DNA of 64,000 nt from CAVRRZ01 sp963723745 (lineage in GTDB: Bacteria; Actinomycetota; Actinomycetes; Mycobacteriales; Geodermatophilaceae): assembly GCA_963723745.1 (NCBI GenBank), contig CAVRRZ010000006.1:283743-347742 (forward strand). Reading direction: 5' to 3'. Below, in pieces: positions 27,441-36,699 of this stretch; position 1 is the stretch's first letter, and the number at the start of each line of letters is the position of its first letter. Both the position numbers and the translations under genes were made by a program. The notes under the pieces are model-generated. The model saw only the letters and a program-made list of their open reading frames with translations. It was not told where the DNA came from and ran no database searches.

Positions 27441-30400
27441 GTGAGCAGCAGCCCGTCCGAGAACTTCGTGCACCTGCACGTGCACACCGAGTACTCGATG
27501 CTCGACGGAGCGGCCAAGCTGCCCGAGGTGACCGCCGCCGCCGCCGCCCAGGGCATGCCCGCGCTGGCGATGACCGACCACGGCAACGTGTTCGGCGCCT
27601 ACGACTTCTACAAGCAGGCCACCGGCGCCGGGGTCAAGCCGATCATCGGCATGGAGGGCTACTACACGCCGGGCTCGCGCTTCGATCGCGCCCCCTTCGA
27701 CTTCGGCGACAAGCTCCTCGACGAGGAGGGCGACGGCGGCTCCAACCGCGGCAAGGCCGCGTACACGCACATGACTCTCCTGGCGCGCACCACCGAGGGC
27801 ATGCACAACCTCTTCCGCATCTCCTCGCTGGCCAGCCTCGAGGGCCAGTACCGCAAGCCGCGCTTCGACCGCGACCTGCTCGAGCGGTACGGCACGGGCC
27901 TGATCGCCACCACCGGCTGTCCCTCGGGCGAGGTGAACATGTGGCTGCGCGCGGGCAAGGAGGACAAGGCCCGCCAGGCGGCGGCCGACTTCCAGGACAT
28001 CTTCGGCAAGGAGAACTTCTACGCCGAGCTGATGGACCACGGGCTCTCGATCGAGAAGAAGACCCGGCCGGCGCTGATGGCCATCGCCAAGGACCTCGGC
28101 ATCCCGCTGCTGGCCACCAACGACCTGCACTACACGCACAAGGAGGACGCGCAGGCGCACGACGCCCTGCTGTGCATCCAGACCGGTTCCCGGCTCAACG
28201 AGCCCAACCGGTTCAAGTTCAACGGCGACGGCTACTACCTGAAGTCCGCCGGCGAGATGCGCGCGCTGTTCGGCGATCTGCCCGAGGCGTGCGACAACAC
28301 GCTGCTCGTGGCGGAGCAGTGCGAGGTGACGTTCACCGAGGGCGCCGATCTCATGCCGCGCTTCCCGCTGCCCCCGGGAGAGGACGAGACCTCCTGGTTC
28401 GTCAAGGAGGTCGAGCGGGGGCTGCACAAGCGGTGGCCGGGCGGTATCCCCGACCACGTGCGCAAGCAGGCCGACTACGAGGTCGGGATCATCACCCAGA
28501 TGGGCTTCCCGGGGTACTTCCTCGTGGTCGCCGACTTCATCAACTGGGCCAAGGACCAGGGCATCCGGGTCGGGCCGGGCCGCGGGTCGGCGGCCGGTTC
28601 GCTGGCCGCCTACGCGATGGGCATCACCGACCTCGACCCGCTGGCGCACGGTCTGATCTTCGAGCGGTTCCTCAACCCCGAGCGCGTCTCGATGCCCGAC
28701 GTCGACATCGACTTCGACGAGCGCCGGCGCGGTGAGGTCATCCGGTACGTGTCGGAGAAGTACGGCGAGGAACGGGTCAGCCAGATCGTCACGTACGGCA
28801 CGATCAAGGCGAAGGCCGCGATCAAGGACGCCGCACGGGTGCTGGACCGGCCGTACTCCGTCGGCGACGAACTCACCAAGCTCATGCCGCCCGGGGTCAT
28901 GGGCAAGGACATCCCGCTCTCGGGCATCTTCGACCCGGCGCACCCGCGCTACAAGGAGGCGTCGGAGTTCCGGGCACGGTACGAGTCCGACCCGGGGGCC
29001 GCCGAGGTGGTCGACCAGGCCCGCAAGCTCGAGGGTCTGAAGCGGCAATGGGGCGTGCACGCCGCCGGGGTCATCATCGGCCGGCATCCGCTGATCGACA
29101 GCGTGCCGATCATGCGGCGCGAGGCCGACGGTGCGGTGATCACGCAGTTCGACTACCCGACCTGCGAGACCCTCGGCCTGCTCAAGATGGACTTCCTGGG
29201 TCTGCGCAACCTCACCGTCATCGACGATGCGCTGCGCAACATCGTGGCCAACGGCAAGGAGGCCATCGACCTCGACGCCGTCAGCAAGGACCTCACCGAC
29301 CAGCCCACCTACGACCTGCTCGCGCGCGGTGACACCCTCGGCGTCTTCCAGTTCGACGGCGGGCCGATGCGCTCGCTGCTGCGGCTGATGCGCCCGGACA
29401 ACTTCGAGGACATCTCGGCCGTCGGCGCCCTGTACCGCCCCGGGCCGATGGGTGCGAACTCGCACACCAACTACGCGCTGCGCAAGAACGGCCAACAGGA
29501 GATCACGCCCATCCACCCGGAGCTGGCCGAGCCGCTCGAGGAGATCCTGGGTCAGACCTACGGCCTGATCGTGTACCAGGAGCAGGTCATGGCGATCGCG
29601 CAGAAGGTTGCCGGGTACTCCCTCGGCAAGGCCGACCTGCTGCGCCGGGCGATGGGCAAGAAGAAGAAGTCGGTCCTCGACGCCGAGTTCGTCGGGTTCG
29701 AGGCCGGCATGAAGGAGCGCGGCTACTCGGCCGCGGCGATCAAGACGCTCTGGGACATCCTGGTCCCGTTCGCCGACTACGCCTTCAACAAGGCCCACTC
29801 CGCCGCCTACGGCCTGGTCTCGTACTGGACGGCGTACCTCAAGGCCAACTACCCCGCCGAGTACATGGCCGCGCTGCTCACCAGCGTCGGCGACGACAAG
29901 GACAAGCGCCCGATCTACCTGGCCGAGTGCCGTCGCATGGGCATCAAGGTGCTGCCGCCGGACGTCAACGAGTCGGCGGCCGACTTCACCCCGGTCGGTA
30001 CCGACATCCGGTTCGGCCTGGCCTCGATCCGCAACGTGGGCCGCAACGTGGTCGACGCCGTCGTCCGGGCGCGGGAGGAGAAAGGGGCCTTCAAGGACTT
30101 CTCCGACTTCCTGCGCAAGGTGGAGGCGGTGGTCTGCAACAAGAAGGTCATCGAGTCGCTGTGCAAGGCGGGGGCCTTCGACTCCCTCGGCCACTCGCGT
30201 CAGGGGTTGGTGGCCATCCACGCCAACGCCGTCGAGATGGCGATGAGCCTCAAGCGGCGCGAGGCCGAGGGGCAGTTCGACCTGTTCGGCGGGTTCGGCG
30301 CCGGCGCGGACGACGGCGCCGACCCGTTCGGCTCGTCGTTGGAGATCGCCATCCCGAGTGCCGACTGGTCGAAGTCCGAACGGCTGGTCTTCGAGCGCGA

Positions 30401-31004
30401 CATGCTCGGCCTCTACGTCTCCGACCACCCGCTGCACGGTGTCGAGCACGTGCTCACCTCGCACGCGGACACGCCGATCGCCGAGGTCAACGCCGGGGGA
30501 GTGGAGGACGGCGCCAACGTGACCGTCGCCGGCATCCTCACCGCGGTGGGCCCGCGGACGAACAAGCAGGGTGCGCCGTGGGCGATCGCCACGCTGGAGG
30601 ACCTCGAGTCCGGCATCGAGGTGCTCTTCTTCCCGAAGACCTGGGCCGAGGTGTCGGACAAGGTGGTCCGCGACCAGATCGTGGTGGTCCGCGGCCGGGT
30701 CAGCCGCCGTGACGACCAGCCGTCGATCTTCGCCTCCGAGGTCAGCATCCCCGAGCTCACCGAGGGGCCGCGAGGGCCGGTGCTGGTGTCCATGCCCGCC
30801 GCGCGCTGCACGCCGCCGGTGGTCGAGCGGCTGCGCGAGGTGCTCGGCAGCCACCCCGGCACCACCGAGGTGCAGCTGAAGCTGGTCAACGGCTCGCGGG
30901 AGACCGTGCTGCGCCTCGACCAGGGGCTGCGGGTGCGGCCGAGCACCGCGCTGATGGGCGACATCAAGGCGCTGCTGGGTCCCACGAGCGTCGCCCTGCT
31001 CTGA
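27441..31004 (+). CDS. dnaE: DNA polymerase III alpha subunit (replicative)
   Basis: The catalytic subunit of the chromosomal replicase, 1187 residues, normal for actinobacterial DnaE1. Start GTG 27441 (VSSSPSENFVHLHVHTEYSM) places the PHP domain motif HLHVHTEYSMLDGA at the N-terminus with TDHGNVFGAYDFY next. The palm has GPGRGSAAGSLAAYA and the catalytic aspartates in MPDVDIDFDERRR near residue 420. Thumb and fingers follow (FQFDGGPMRSLLRLMRPDNF, then GLIVYQEQVMAIAQKVAGYS and ADYAFNKAHSAAYGLVSYW). A helix-hairpin-helix and an OB domain lie near 950-1090. No second polymerase is nearby, and the length and PHP histidines fit DnaE1 rather than DnaE2. Confidence 0.97.
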   Translation: MSSSPSENFVHLHVHTEYSMLDGAAKLPEVTAAAAAQGMPALAMTDHGNVFGAYDFYKQATGAGVKPIIGMEGYYTPGSRFDRAPFDFGDKLLDEEGDGGSNRGKAAYTHMTLLARTTEGMHNLFRISSLASLEGQYRKPRFDRDLLERYGTGLIATTGCPSGEVNMWLRAGKEDKARQAAADFQDIFGKENFYAELMDHGLSIEKKTRPALMAIAKDLGIPLLATNDLHYTHKEDAQAHDALLCIQTGSRLNEPNRFKFNGDGYYLKSAGEMRALFGDLPEACDNTLLVAEQCEVTFTEGADLMPRFPLPPGEDETSWFVKEVERGLHKRWPGGIPDHVRKQADYEVGIITQMGFPGYFLVVADFINWAKDQGIRVGPGRGSAAGSLAAYAMGITDLDPLAHGLIFERFLNPERVSMPDVDIDFDERRRGEVIRYVSEKYGEERVSQIVTYGTIKAKAAIKDAARVLDRPYSVGDELTKLMPPGVMGKDIPLSGIFDPAHPRYKEASEFRARYESDPGAAEVVDQARKLEGLKRQWGVHAAGVIIGRHPLIDSVPIMRREADGAVITQFDYPTCETLGLLKMDFLGLRNLTVIDDALRNIVANGKEAIDLDAVSKDLTDQPTYDLLARGDTLGVFQFDGGPMRSLLRLMRPDNFEDISAVGALYRPGPMGANSHTNYALRKNGQQEITPIHPELAEPLEEILGQTYGLIVYQEQVMAIAQKVAGYSLGKADLLRRAMGKKKKSVLDAEFVGFEAGMKERGYSAAAIKTLWDILVPFADYAFNKAHSAAYGLVSYWTAYLKANYPAEYMAALLTSVGDDKDKRPIYLAECRRMGIKVLPPDVNESAADFTPVGTDIRFGLASIRNVGRNVVDAVVRAREEKGAFKDFSDFLRKVEAVVCNKKVIESLCKAGAFDSLGHSRQGLVAIHANAVEMAMSLKRREAEGQFDLFGGFGAGADDGADPFGSSLEIAIPSADWSKSERLVFERDMLGLYVSDHPLHGVEHVLTSHADTPIAEVNAGGVEDGANVTVAGILTAVGPRTNKQGAPWAIATLEDLESGIEVLFFPKTWAEVSDKVVRDQIVVVRGRVSRRDDQPSIFASEVSIPELTEGPRGPVLVSMPAARCTPPVVERLREVLGSHPGTTEVQLKLVNGSRETVLRLDQGLRVRPSTALMGDIKALLGPTSVALL

Positions 31005-31087
31005 CTGTGCGGCCGGCCGAGTCCTGGGCGCGCCGTCGGGCGGCCGCCTCGTGGCACGAACGCGGGAGTCCGGGGTTCACTGGGCGC

Positions 31088-31720
31088 GTGCAGATCTCAC
31101 CGGCCGCGGGATCCCCGGGCGCGATTGCCCCCGAGGCGCGGTGGCAGGGGTGGCCCGAGGTGCGCGCCGACCTGCGCGCCTCCGGCGTCCTGGTCGCCGC
31201 CGTGGGCCTGACCGGTCTCCCTGCCGGTCTCCTGTGGTGGCTGCTCGCGCCGCGTGCCGACTTCCGCGTGACCGAGGACGGTCTGGTGCCGGTCGGCCGG
31301 CCGTCGATGGAGCTCGCCGTCGCCGACGACGCGGTGTTCGTGCTGGTCGTCGCCGGTCTCGGGCTGCTCGCCGGGGCCGTCGCCTGGGCGGTGCGGCGCC
31401 GGCGAGGGGTGGCCACGCTGGCCGCGCTGGCGACCGGCGCAGGCCTGGCCGCGGCGCTCGCCTGGCAGCTCGGGGAACTGCTGGGCGCGGGACCCAGCCC
31501 GGCGGAGCTGGCCGAGGTGGGCCGCGTGGTCACCACCCCGGTCAGCCTGGACGCGCTCCCGGCACTGGCCGTGGCACCGTTCTTCGCCGTGCTGGCCTAC
31601 CTCGTGGGTGCGCTCGTCGCCCGCACCGACGACCTCGGCCGGCCGGGCCCCGCGTCCGCGGGCACCGAGCAGCCGACGCGAGCCGGCGAGGAGCCCGTCG
31701 AGGTGCCGGCGGCGCACTGA
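31088..31720 (+). CDS. Membrane protein, possibly DUF2567 family
   Basis: About 210 residues from GTG 31088 (the frame is open from GTG 31007, but the downstream start removes a poorly conserved arginine-rich extension). Four hydrophobic segments: around VLVAAVGLTGLPAGLLWWLL, FVLVVAGLGLLAGAVAWAV, LAALATGAGLAAALAWQL and LAVAPFFAVLAYLVGALVA. The layout, with an extracytoplasmic segment after LLWWLLAPRADF, resembles the actinobacterial DUF2567 family, which I suggest with low certainty. It converges with the LON-domain gene, 7 bases apart. Confidence 0.65.
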   Translation: MQISPAAGSPGAIAPEARWQGWPEVRADLRASGVLVAAVGLTGLPAGLLWWLLAPRADFRVTEDGLVPVGRPSMELAVADDAVFVLVVAGLGLLAGAVAWAVRRRRGVATLAALATGAGLAAALAWQLGELLGAGPSPAELAEVGRVVTTPVSLDALPALAVAPFFAVLAYLVGALVARTDDLGRPGPASAGTEQPTRAGEEPVEVPAAH

Positions 31721-31727
31721 CGCCGGA

Positions 31728-32591
31728 TCAGTTGACCGTCATCGGCGACGCGAACTGGGCGAGCGGCACCGGCACCGCCCCCAGGGACCGCAGCAGGGTC
31801 AGCTCACGCCGCAGGAGCCGTGCCTCGGCGGCCAGTCGACGGCGGGTCGCCGACTCCGCGAGCAGCGCCTGCCGGTCCTCCGTGGTCAGCAGGGCGACCG
31901 ACGGCACCAGGTAGGACAGCGCGGTCGGGTCGTCCGCGACGCCGTGGAGCAGTTCGGCGATCTCGCCGTCCAGTGCCCGCTCGGCGTCGGCGGCGAGGTC
32001 GTCGAGCCCGCCCGAGGAGCCGCCGTCGGTGCTGTTCTGCAGCCCGGCCACCTCCACGACATACCGGGCGAACAGGCCGCGGACGGCGCGGACCAGGACC
32101 GACAGGGAGCCCTGAGCGACCGCCGCGGCGACGTCGTCGGGCACCGAGGCCGCGGGCGCCGGCGAGGCGTGGCCCGGCGGAGGGGCCAGTCCCTCCTGGT
32201 CGCCGGCAGCCTCCTCGGCGGCCTCCTCATCGGCCAGCCACTCGATCTCGGCCTGCAGGTACGGCGGGTCCTCGCCGACGACGACGTCGAGCAGCCGGAA
32301 CCGGTCGCCGCCGACCGTCACGATCTGGAACCCGCCGTCGGGCTGGGGGCGCACGACCTGCACGCGGGCGGTGCAGCCGACGTCGTAGAGAGCCTCTGCC
32401 GGGGCGATCTTCTCGACCTCCCAGCCCTGCCGGATGGCCACGACACCGAAGAACCGGCGTTCGCTGTCCTCGGGCAGCGCGACGAGGTCGTGCACGAGCC
32501 GCCGGTAGCGCTGCTCGAAGATGTTGAGCGGGAGGACGACACCGGGAAACAGGGGCGTTCCGAGCGGGAACAGTGGGATCAGCTCGCCCAT
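31728..32591 (-). CDS. LON peptidase substrate-binding domain protein
   Basis: A 287-residue protein starting MGELIPLFPLGTPLFPGVVL. The N-terminal 200 residues match the stand-alone LonN (ASCH/PUA-like) domain: LPLNIFEQRYRRLVHDL, RRFFGVVAIRQGWEVE and DVGCTARVQVV. There is no AAA or protease domain, so it is not an active Lon. The C-terminal third is helical (ADAERALDGEIAELLHGVAD). In other bacteria such proteins are adaptor-like or uncharacterised. It is divergent from hisD with TAGGCT 6 bases before its start codon. Confidence 0.88.
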   Translation of the reverse strand: MGELIPLFPLGTPLFPGVVLPLNIFEQRYRRLVHDLVALPEDSERRFFGVVAIRQGWEVEKIAPAEALYDVGCTARVQVVRPQPDGGFQIVTVGGDRFRLLDVVVGEDPPYLQAEIEWLADEEAAEEAAGDQEGLAPPPGHASPAPAASVPDDVAAAVAQGSLSVLVRAVRGLFARYVVEVAGLQNSTDGGSSGGLDDLAADAERALDGEIAELLHGVADDPTALSYLVPSVALLTTEDRQALLAESATRRRLAAEARLLRRELTLLRSLGAVPVPLAQFASPMTVN

Positions 32592-32597
32592 CCCGGC

Positions 32598-32634
32598 AGC
32601 CTACGGCGGCGCGCTCTCCGCGGCTGGCTACGCT
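32598..32634. promoter_or_regulatory. Back-to-back promoters between the LON-domain gene and hisD
   Basis: On the minus strand TAGGCT (plus 32598-32603) is 6 bases from the ATG at 32591, a leaderless layout. On the plus strand TACGCT (32629-32634) would start a short leader of about 30 bases to the hisD GTG, which has a CCGGAGG ribosome site. The two -10 elements are only about 30 bases apart. Confidence 0.5.
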
Positions 32635-32669
32635 GGAGTTCTGCGACCGACCGCCTCCGGAGGTATCCC

Positions 32670-33971
32670 GTGCTCGCCCGCATCGACCTGCGCGGCTCGG
32701 CGCTGCCCGGGCCCCGCGACCTCGCCGACCTCCTGCCGCGCGCGGCCACCGACATCGACTCGGTCCTCGCGACCGTCCGCCCGCTGTGCGAGGACGTGCG
32801 GCTGCGGGGTGCCCAGGCGGTCCGCGAGATCACCGCGCGCCTCGACGGTGTGGACTCGGAGGACTTCGCCGTCCCGCAGGCCGCCCTCGACCGGGCGCTG
32901 GCCGAGTGCGATCCCACCCTGCGCGCCGCGCTCGAGGAGGCGATCGCCCGCGTCCGGCGGGTGCACACCGACCAGCGCCGCACCGACGTCACCACCGAGG
33001 TCGTCCGCGGCGGCACCGTCACCGAGCGCTGGCTGCCGGTGCGCCGGGTCGGGCTCTACGTGCCCGGCGGCCTCGCCCCGCTGCTGTCCAGCGTGGTCAT
33101 GAACGTCGTGCCCGCACAGATCGCCGGTGTCGAGTCGATCGCGGTCGCCTCTCCGCCGCAGCGGGACCACGGGGGACTGCCCGATCCCGGCGTGCTCGCC
33201 GCGTGCGCACTGCTCGGCGTCACCGAGGTCTACGCGGTCGGCGGCGCGCAGGCCGTGGCCGTGTTCGGCTACGGCGCCGGCTCCTGCGAGCCGGTCGACA
33301 TGGTGACCGGGCCGGGAAACGTGTACGTCACCGCGGCCAAGCGGCTGCTGCGGGGGCTCATCGGCATCGACTCCGAGGCCGGGCCCACCGAGGTGGCGAT
33401 CCTCGCCGACGAGACCGCCGACCCGGCGCACGTCGCGGCCGACCTGATCAGCCAGGCCGAGCACGACCCGCTGGCCGGCGCGGTGCTCGTCACGACCAGC
33501 GAGCAGCTGGCCGATGCCGTCCTCGACCTCGTGCCCGCCCAGGTCGCGGCCACCAAGCACTCCGAGCGCATCCTCACCGCCCTCGACGGCCGGCAGTCGG
33601 GCATCGTGCTGGTCGACGACCTCGACGACGGCATCCGTGTGGTCGACGCCTACGCGGCCGAGCACCTGGAGATCCAGACCCGGGACGCCCGGGCGGTCGC
33701 GAACCGGGTGCGCAACGCCGGCGCGATCTTCGTCGGGGCGTGGTCTCCGGTCTCCCTGGGCGACTACTGCGCGGGCTCCAACCACGTGCTGCCCACCGGT
33801 GGCTGCGCCCGTCACTCCAGCGGGCTGTCGGTCCAGTCGTTCCTGCGCGGCATCCACGTGATCGAGTACGACCAGCAGGCGCTGGCCGAGGTGGCCGGGC
33901 ACATCGACGCGCTCGCCGGCGCCGAGGACCTGCCGGCGCACTCGGCCGCCGTCCGGATCCGGCAGAAGTGA
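32670..33971 (+). CDS. hisD: Histidinol dehydrogenase
   Basis: HisD carries out the last two steps of histidine synthesis, oxidising L-histidinol to histidine with NAD+. The 433-residue protein starts at GTG 32670 after CCGGAGG. Motifs: RWLPVRRVGLYVPGGLAPLL, the NAD-binding region TEVYAVGGAQAVAVFGYG, TGPGNVYVTAAKR, and the zinc/catalytic residues in LISQAEHDPLAGAVLVT, AAEHLEIQT and AGSNHVLPTGG. The TGA overlaps the hisC GTG. Confidence 0.97.
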   Translation: MLARIDLRGSALPGPRDLADLLPRAATDIDSVLATVRPLCEDVRLRGAQAVREITARLDGVDSEDFAVPQAALDRALAECDPTLRAALEEAIARVRRVHTDQRRTDVTTEVVRGGTVTERWLPVRRVGLYVPGGLAPLLSSVVMNVVPAQIAGVESIAVASPPQRDHGGLPDPGVLAACALLGVTEVYAVGGAQAVAVFGYGAGSCEPVDMVTGPGNVYVTAAKRLLRGLIGIDSEAGPTEVAILADETADPAHVAADLISQAEHDPLAGAVLVTTSEQLADAVLDLVPAQVAATKHSERILTALDGRQSGIVLVDDLDDGIRVVDAYAAEHLEIQTRDARAVANRVRNAGAIFVGAWSPVSLGDYCAGSNHVLPTGGCARHSSGLSVQSFLRGIHVIEYDQQALAEVAGHIDALAGAEDLPAHSAAVRIRQK

Positions 33972-35089
33972 GCCGGCTCGACGAGCTCCCGCTGCGGCCG
34001 GAGCTGCGGGGCCGCACGCCCTACGGCGCCCCGCAGGTGCCGGCCACGTACCGGCTCAACACCAACGAGAACCCGCACCCGCTGCCCGAGGGGCTGCTCG
34101 CCGACCTCGCCGACGACCTGCGGACGGCGGCCCTCGAGCTGAACCGCTACCCGGACCGGGACGCCCTCGCCCTGCGCACCGATCTGGCCGCCTACCTGAC
34201 CCGCACGTCAGGGGTGCCGCTGGACGCGACGCAGGTGTGGGCGGCCAACGGCTCGAACGAGGTGCTGCAGCAGATCCTGCAGGCGTTCGGCGGGGCCGGG
34301 CGGACGGCTCTGGGCTTCACCCCGTCCTACTCGATGCACCCGATCATCGCGGCCGGCACGGGCACCGCCTGGGCGGACGGCCACCGGCGCGAGGACTTCA
34401 CCATCGACGCCGCGGCCGCCACCGCGCAGGTGCGCGACGTCGCGCCCGATGTCGTCTTCGTGACCAGCCCGAACAACCCCACCGGCACCGCCGTCGCGCT
34501 GGAGACGATCACCGAGATCTACGACGCGACGTCCGGCGTGGTGGTCGTGGACGAGGCGTACGCCGAGTTCGCCCGCACGGGGACGCCGTCCGCCCTGACC
34601 CTGCTGGCCGGCCGGCCGCGGCTGATCGTCAGCCGCACCATGAGCAAGGCCTTCGGGATGGCGGGGCTGCGGCTGGGCTACCTGGCCGCCGACGCCGCGG
34701 TGGTCGACGCCCTACAGCTGGTGCGGCTGCCCTATCACCTGTCCTCCCTGACCCAGGCCGCCGCCCGCGCCGCCCTGGCGCACACCGACGAGCTGCTGGC
34801 CACGGTCGACGCGGTCAAGGCCGAGCGGGACCGGATCGTCGCTGCACTGCCGGCCCTCGGCCTGACCAGCGTGCCCAGCGACGCCAACTTCGTCCTGTTC
34901 GGCCGGTTCGCCGACGCGCCGGCCACCTGGCAGGCGCTGCTCGACCGGGACGTGCTCGTGCGGGACGTCGGGTTGCCGGGCTGGCTCCGCGTGACGGCCG
35001 GTACGTCCGAGGAGACGCAGGCTTTCCTGACTGCATTGGGTGAGGTCGTGCGGTCCGGCTCCGGTGACCTGGGAGGATCGAGCGCATGA
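33968..35089 (+). CDS. hisC: Histidinol-phosphate aminotransferase
   Basis: A PLP-dependent class I/II aminotransferase of 373 residues converting imidazole acetol phosphate to histidinol phosphate. Seen: YRLNTNENPHPLPEGLLADL, ANGSNEVLQQILQAFGG, FVTSPNNPTGTAV, VVDEAYAEFAR, and the PLP lysine in SRTMSKAFGMAGLRLGY. GTG 33968 overlaps the hisD stop and the end overlaps the hisB ATG (ATGA). Confidence 0.96.
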   Translation: MSRLDELPLRPELRGRTPYGAPQVPATYRLNTNENPHPLPEGLLADLADDLRTAALELNRYPDRDALALRTDLAAYLTRTSGVPLDATQVWAANGSNEVLQQILQAFGGAGRTALGFTPSYSMHPIIAAGTGTAWADGHRREDFTIDAAAATAQVRDVAPDVVFVTSPNNPTGTAVALETITEIYDATSGVVVVDEAYAEFARTGTPSALTLLAGRPRLIVSRTMSKAFGMAGLRLGYLAADAAVVDALQLVRLPYHLSSLTQAAARAALAHTDELLATVDAVKAERDRIVAALPALGLTSVPSDANFVLFGRFADAPATWQALLDRDVLVRDVGLPGWLRVTAGTSEETQAFLTALGEVVRSGSGDLGGSSA

Positions 35090-35682
35090 GTCGCACTGCA
35101 CGGATCGAGCGGGAGACGAGCGAGACCAAGCTCGTCGTCGAGGTCGACCTCGACGGCACCGGTGCCGGGGACATCAGCACCGGCGTCGGCTTCTACGACC
35201 ACATGCTCACCTCGCTGGCCAAGCACAGCGGCATCGACATCACCGTGCGCGCCGACGGCGACCTGCACATCGACGCCCACCACACCGTCGAGGACGTCGC
35301 GATCGCCCTGGGCCAGGCGTTCGCGCAGGCGCTGGGTGACAAGCGGGGCATCACCCGCTACGGCGACGCCACCATTCCGATGGACGAGTGCCTGGTGCAG
35401 GCTGCCGTCGACCTGTCCGGCCGCCCGTACTTCGTGCACGCCGAGCCCGAGAACATGACTCCGATGATCGGGCCCGACTACCCGACCAGCCTCACCGGGC
35501 ACGCGCTCGAGTCCTTCGCCTTCAACGCCCGCATCAGCCTGCACGTGCGGGTGCTCTACGCCGGCCGCGATGCCCACCACATCGTCGAGGGCCAGTTCAA
35601 GGCGCTGGCCCGGGCGCTGCGGGCCGCGGTCGCCATCGACCCGCGGGTCGGCGACGTCCCGTCGACCAAGGGCGCCCTGTAG
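35086..35682 (+). CDS. hisB: Imidazoleglycerol-phosphate dehydratase
   Basis: The monofunctional Mn-dependent dehydratase, 198 residues, the usual actinobacterial length without the phosphatase domain. Metal-site histidines appear in FYDHMLTSLAKHSG, DAHHTVEDVAIALG and GRDAHHIVEGQFKALAR. It is coupled to hisC by ATGA. The GKRGITRYGDATIPMDE-type block is also present as DKRGITRYGDATIPMDECL. Confidence 0.96.
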   Translation: MSRTARIERETSETKLVVEVDLDGTGAGDISTGVGFYDHMLTSLAKHSGIDITVRADGDLHIDAHHTVEDVAIALGQAFAQALGDKRGITRYGDATIPMDECLVQAAVDLSGRPYFVHAEPENMTPMIGPDYPTSLTGHALESFAFNARISLHVRVLYAGRDAHHIVEGQFKALARALRAAVAIDPRVGDVPSTKGAL

Positions 35683-35700
35683 TCCGGTGACCCCGCTCGC

Positions 35701-35889
35701 ATGACGTACGGCCTCGTCCTCGTGATCCTCGGCGGCTTCCTGCTCGGTGGCGCGTACAGCGTCTGGAACGGCGGCGGCGACCCCGACACCCGGCAGCGCG
35801 GGCGGGGCGGTGCTCAGGTGGGCATCGCGTTCGTGCTGCTGGCCGCCGCCGTGCTCGCCAGCGTCGCCGGCGTCCTGTACCTGATCTGA
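35701..35889 (+). CDS. Small membrane protein in the his operon
   Basis: A 62-residue protein with two hydrophobic segments (MTYGLVLVILGGFLLGG and IAFVLLAAAVLASVAGVLYL) joined by a polar loop with GGGDPDTRQRGRGG. The ATG is 18 bases after hisB and the gene lies just before hisH in the same direction. Similar small membrane genes occur in his operons of related actinobacteria, but no function is known. Confidence 0.7.
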   Translation: MTYGLVLVILGGFLLGGAYSVWNGGGDPDTRQRGRGGAQVGIAFVLLAAAVLASVAGVLYLI

Positions 35890-35938
35890 GCGCCGTCGGC
35901 CGGGAATCCGAGCGGGTCCCGCGGTGCTGGGAGGAAAC

Positions 35939-36589
35939 GTGACAGCGGTGAAGAAGGTTGTCGTTCTCGACTACGGCTCGGGCAACCTGCGCTCGGTCGA
36001 GCGCGCACTGGCCCGGGCCGGGGCGGACGTCGAGCTGACCGCCGACGCCACGGCGGCCCTCGACGCCGACGGGCTCGTCGTGCCGGGCGTGGGCGCGTTC
36101 GCGTCCTGCATGACCGGCCTGCGGGGCGTCGACGGTCCGCGGATCATCGACCGCCGCCTGGCCGGCGGACGTCCCGTGCTGGGCATCTGCGTCGGCATGC
36201 AGATCCTCTTCGACCGCGGGGTCGAGCACGGCCAGGACGCCGAGGGGTGCGGCGAGTGGCCGGGCGTCGTCGAGCCGTTGCAGGCCCCGGTGCTGCCGCA
36301 CATGGGCTGGAACACCGTCGAGGCGCCGGAGGGCAGCGTGCTCTTCGACGGGCTGCACGACGAGCGCTTCTACTTCGTGCACTCCTACGGTGTCCGCGAC
36401 TTCCCGCTGGCCGGCCCGGCGCCGGAGGACTCGCCCATCCGGAGGCCGCTGGTCACCTGGGCCGAGCACGGCGACCGGTTCGTGGCCGCCGTCGAGAACG
36501 CGGCGCTCTCGGCCACCCAGTTCCACCCGGAGAAGAGCGGGGACGCCGGCGCCACCCTGCTCCGCAACTGGCTGCGCACGCTGGACTGA
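35939..36589 (+). CDS. hisH: Imidazole glycerol phosphate synthase, glutaminase subunit
   Basis: HisH releases ammonia from glutamine for HisF. I chose GTG 35939 (VTAVKKVVVLDYGSGNL) because GGGAGGAAAC precedes it; the upstream GTG at 35924 would overlap that site. The class I amidotransferase triad is visible: Cys in VLGICVGMQILFD, His and Glu in ATQFHPEKSGDAG. Other motifs: VPGVGAFASCM, HMGWNTVEAPEGS and FYFVHSYGV. Length is 216 residues. Its partner hisF lies 9.8 kb downstream instead of close by. Confidence 0.95.
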   Translation: MTAVKKVVVLDYGSGNLRSVERALARAGADVELTADATAALDADGLVVPGVGAFASCMTGLRGVDGPRIIDRRLAGGRPVLGICVGMQILFDRGVEHGQDAEGCGEWPGVVEPLQAPVLPHMGWNTVEAPEGSVLFDGLHDERFYFVHSYGVRDFPLAGPAPEDSPIRRPLVTWAEHGDRFVAAVENAALSATQFHPEKSGDAGATLLRNWLRTLD

Positions 36590-36699
36590 GCACGGGCAGG
36601 TCGCCCCGATGCGGCGTCACCCCTCCGGGTGGGGGCGAGTCGAGGCGGCGGGCCGGCGCGCCGATGACGTGATCACTCACGTACTCGACGTAGCCATGG

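Noticed and set aside
26778..30854. A 1358-codon open frame on the minus strand opposite dnaE
   Set aside because: It is the antisense shadow of GC-rich dnaE; dnaE itself has every polymerase motif in the plus frame.
31007..31087. Earlier GTG start for the membrane protein after dnaE
   Set aside because: The extra segment is arginine-rich, lacks a ribosome site and starts 3 bases after the dnaE stop; the GTG at 31088 is preferred, though not proven.
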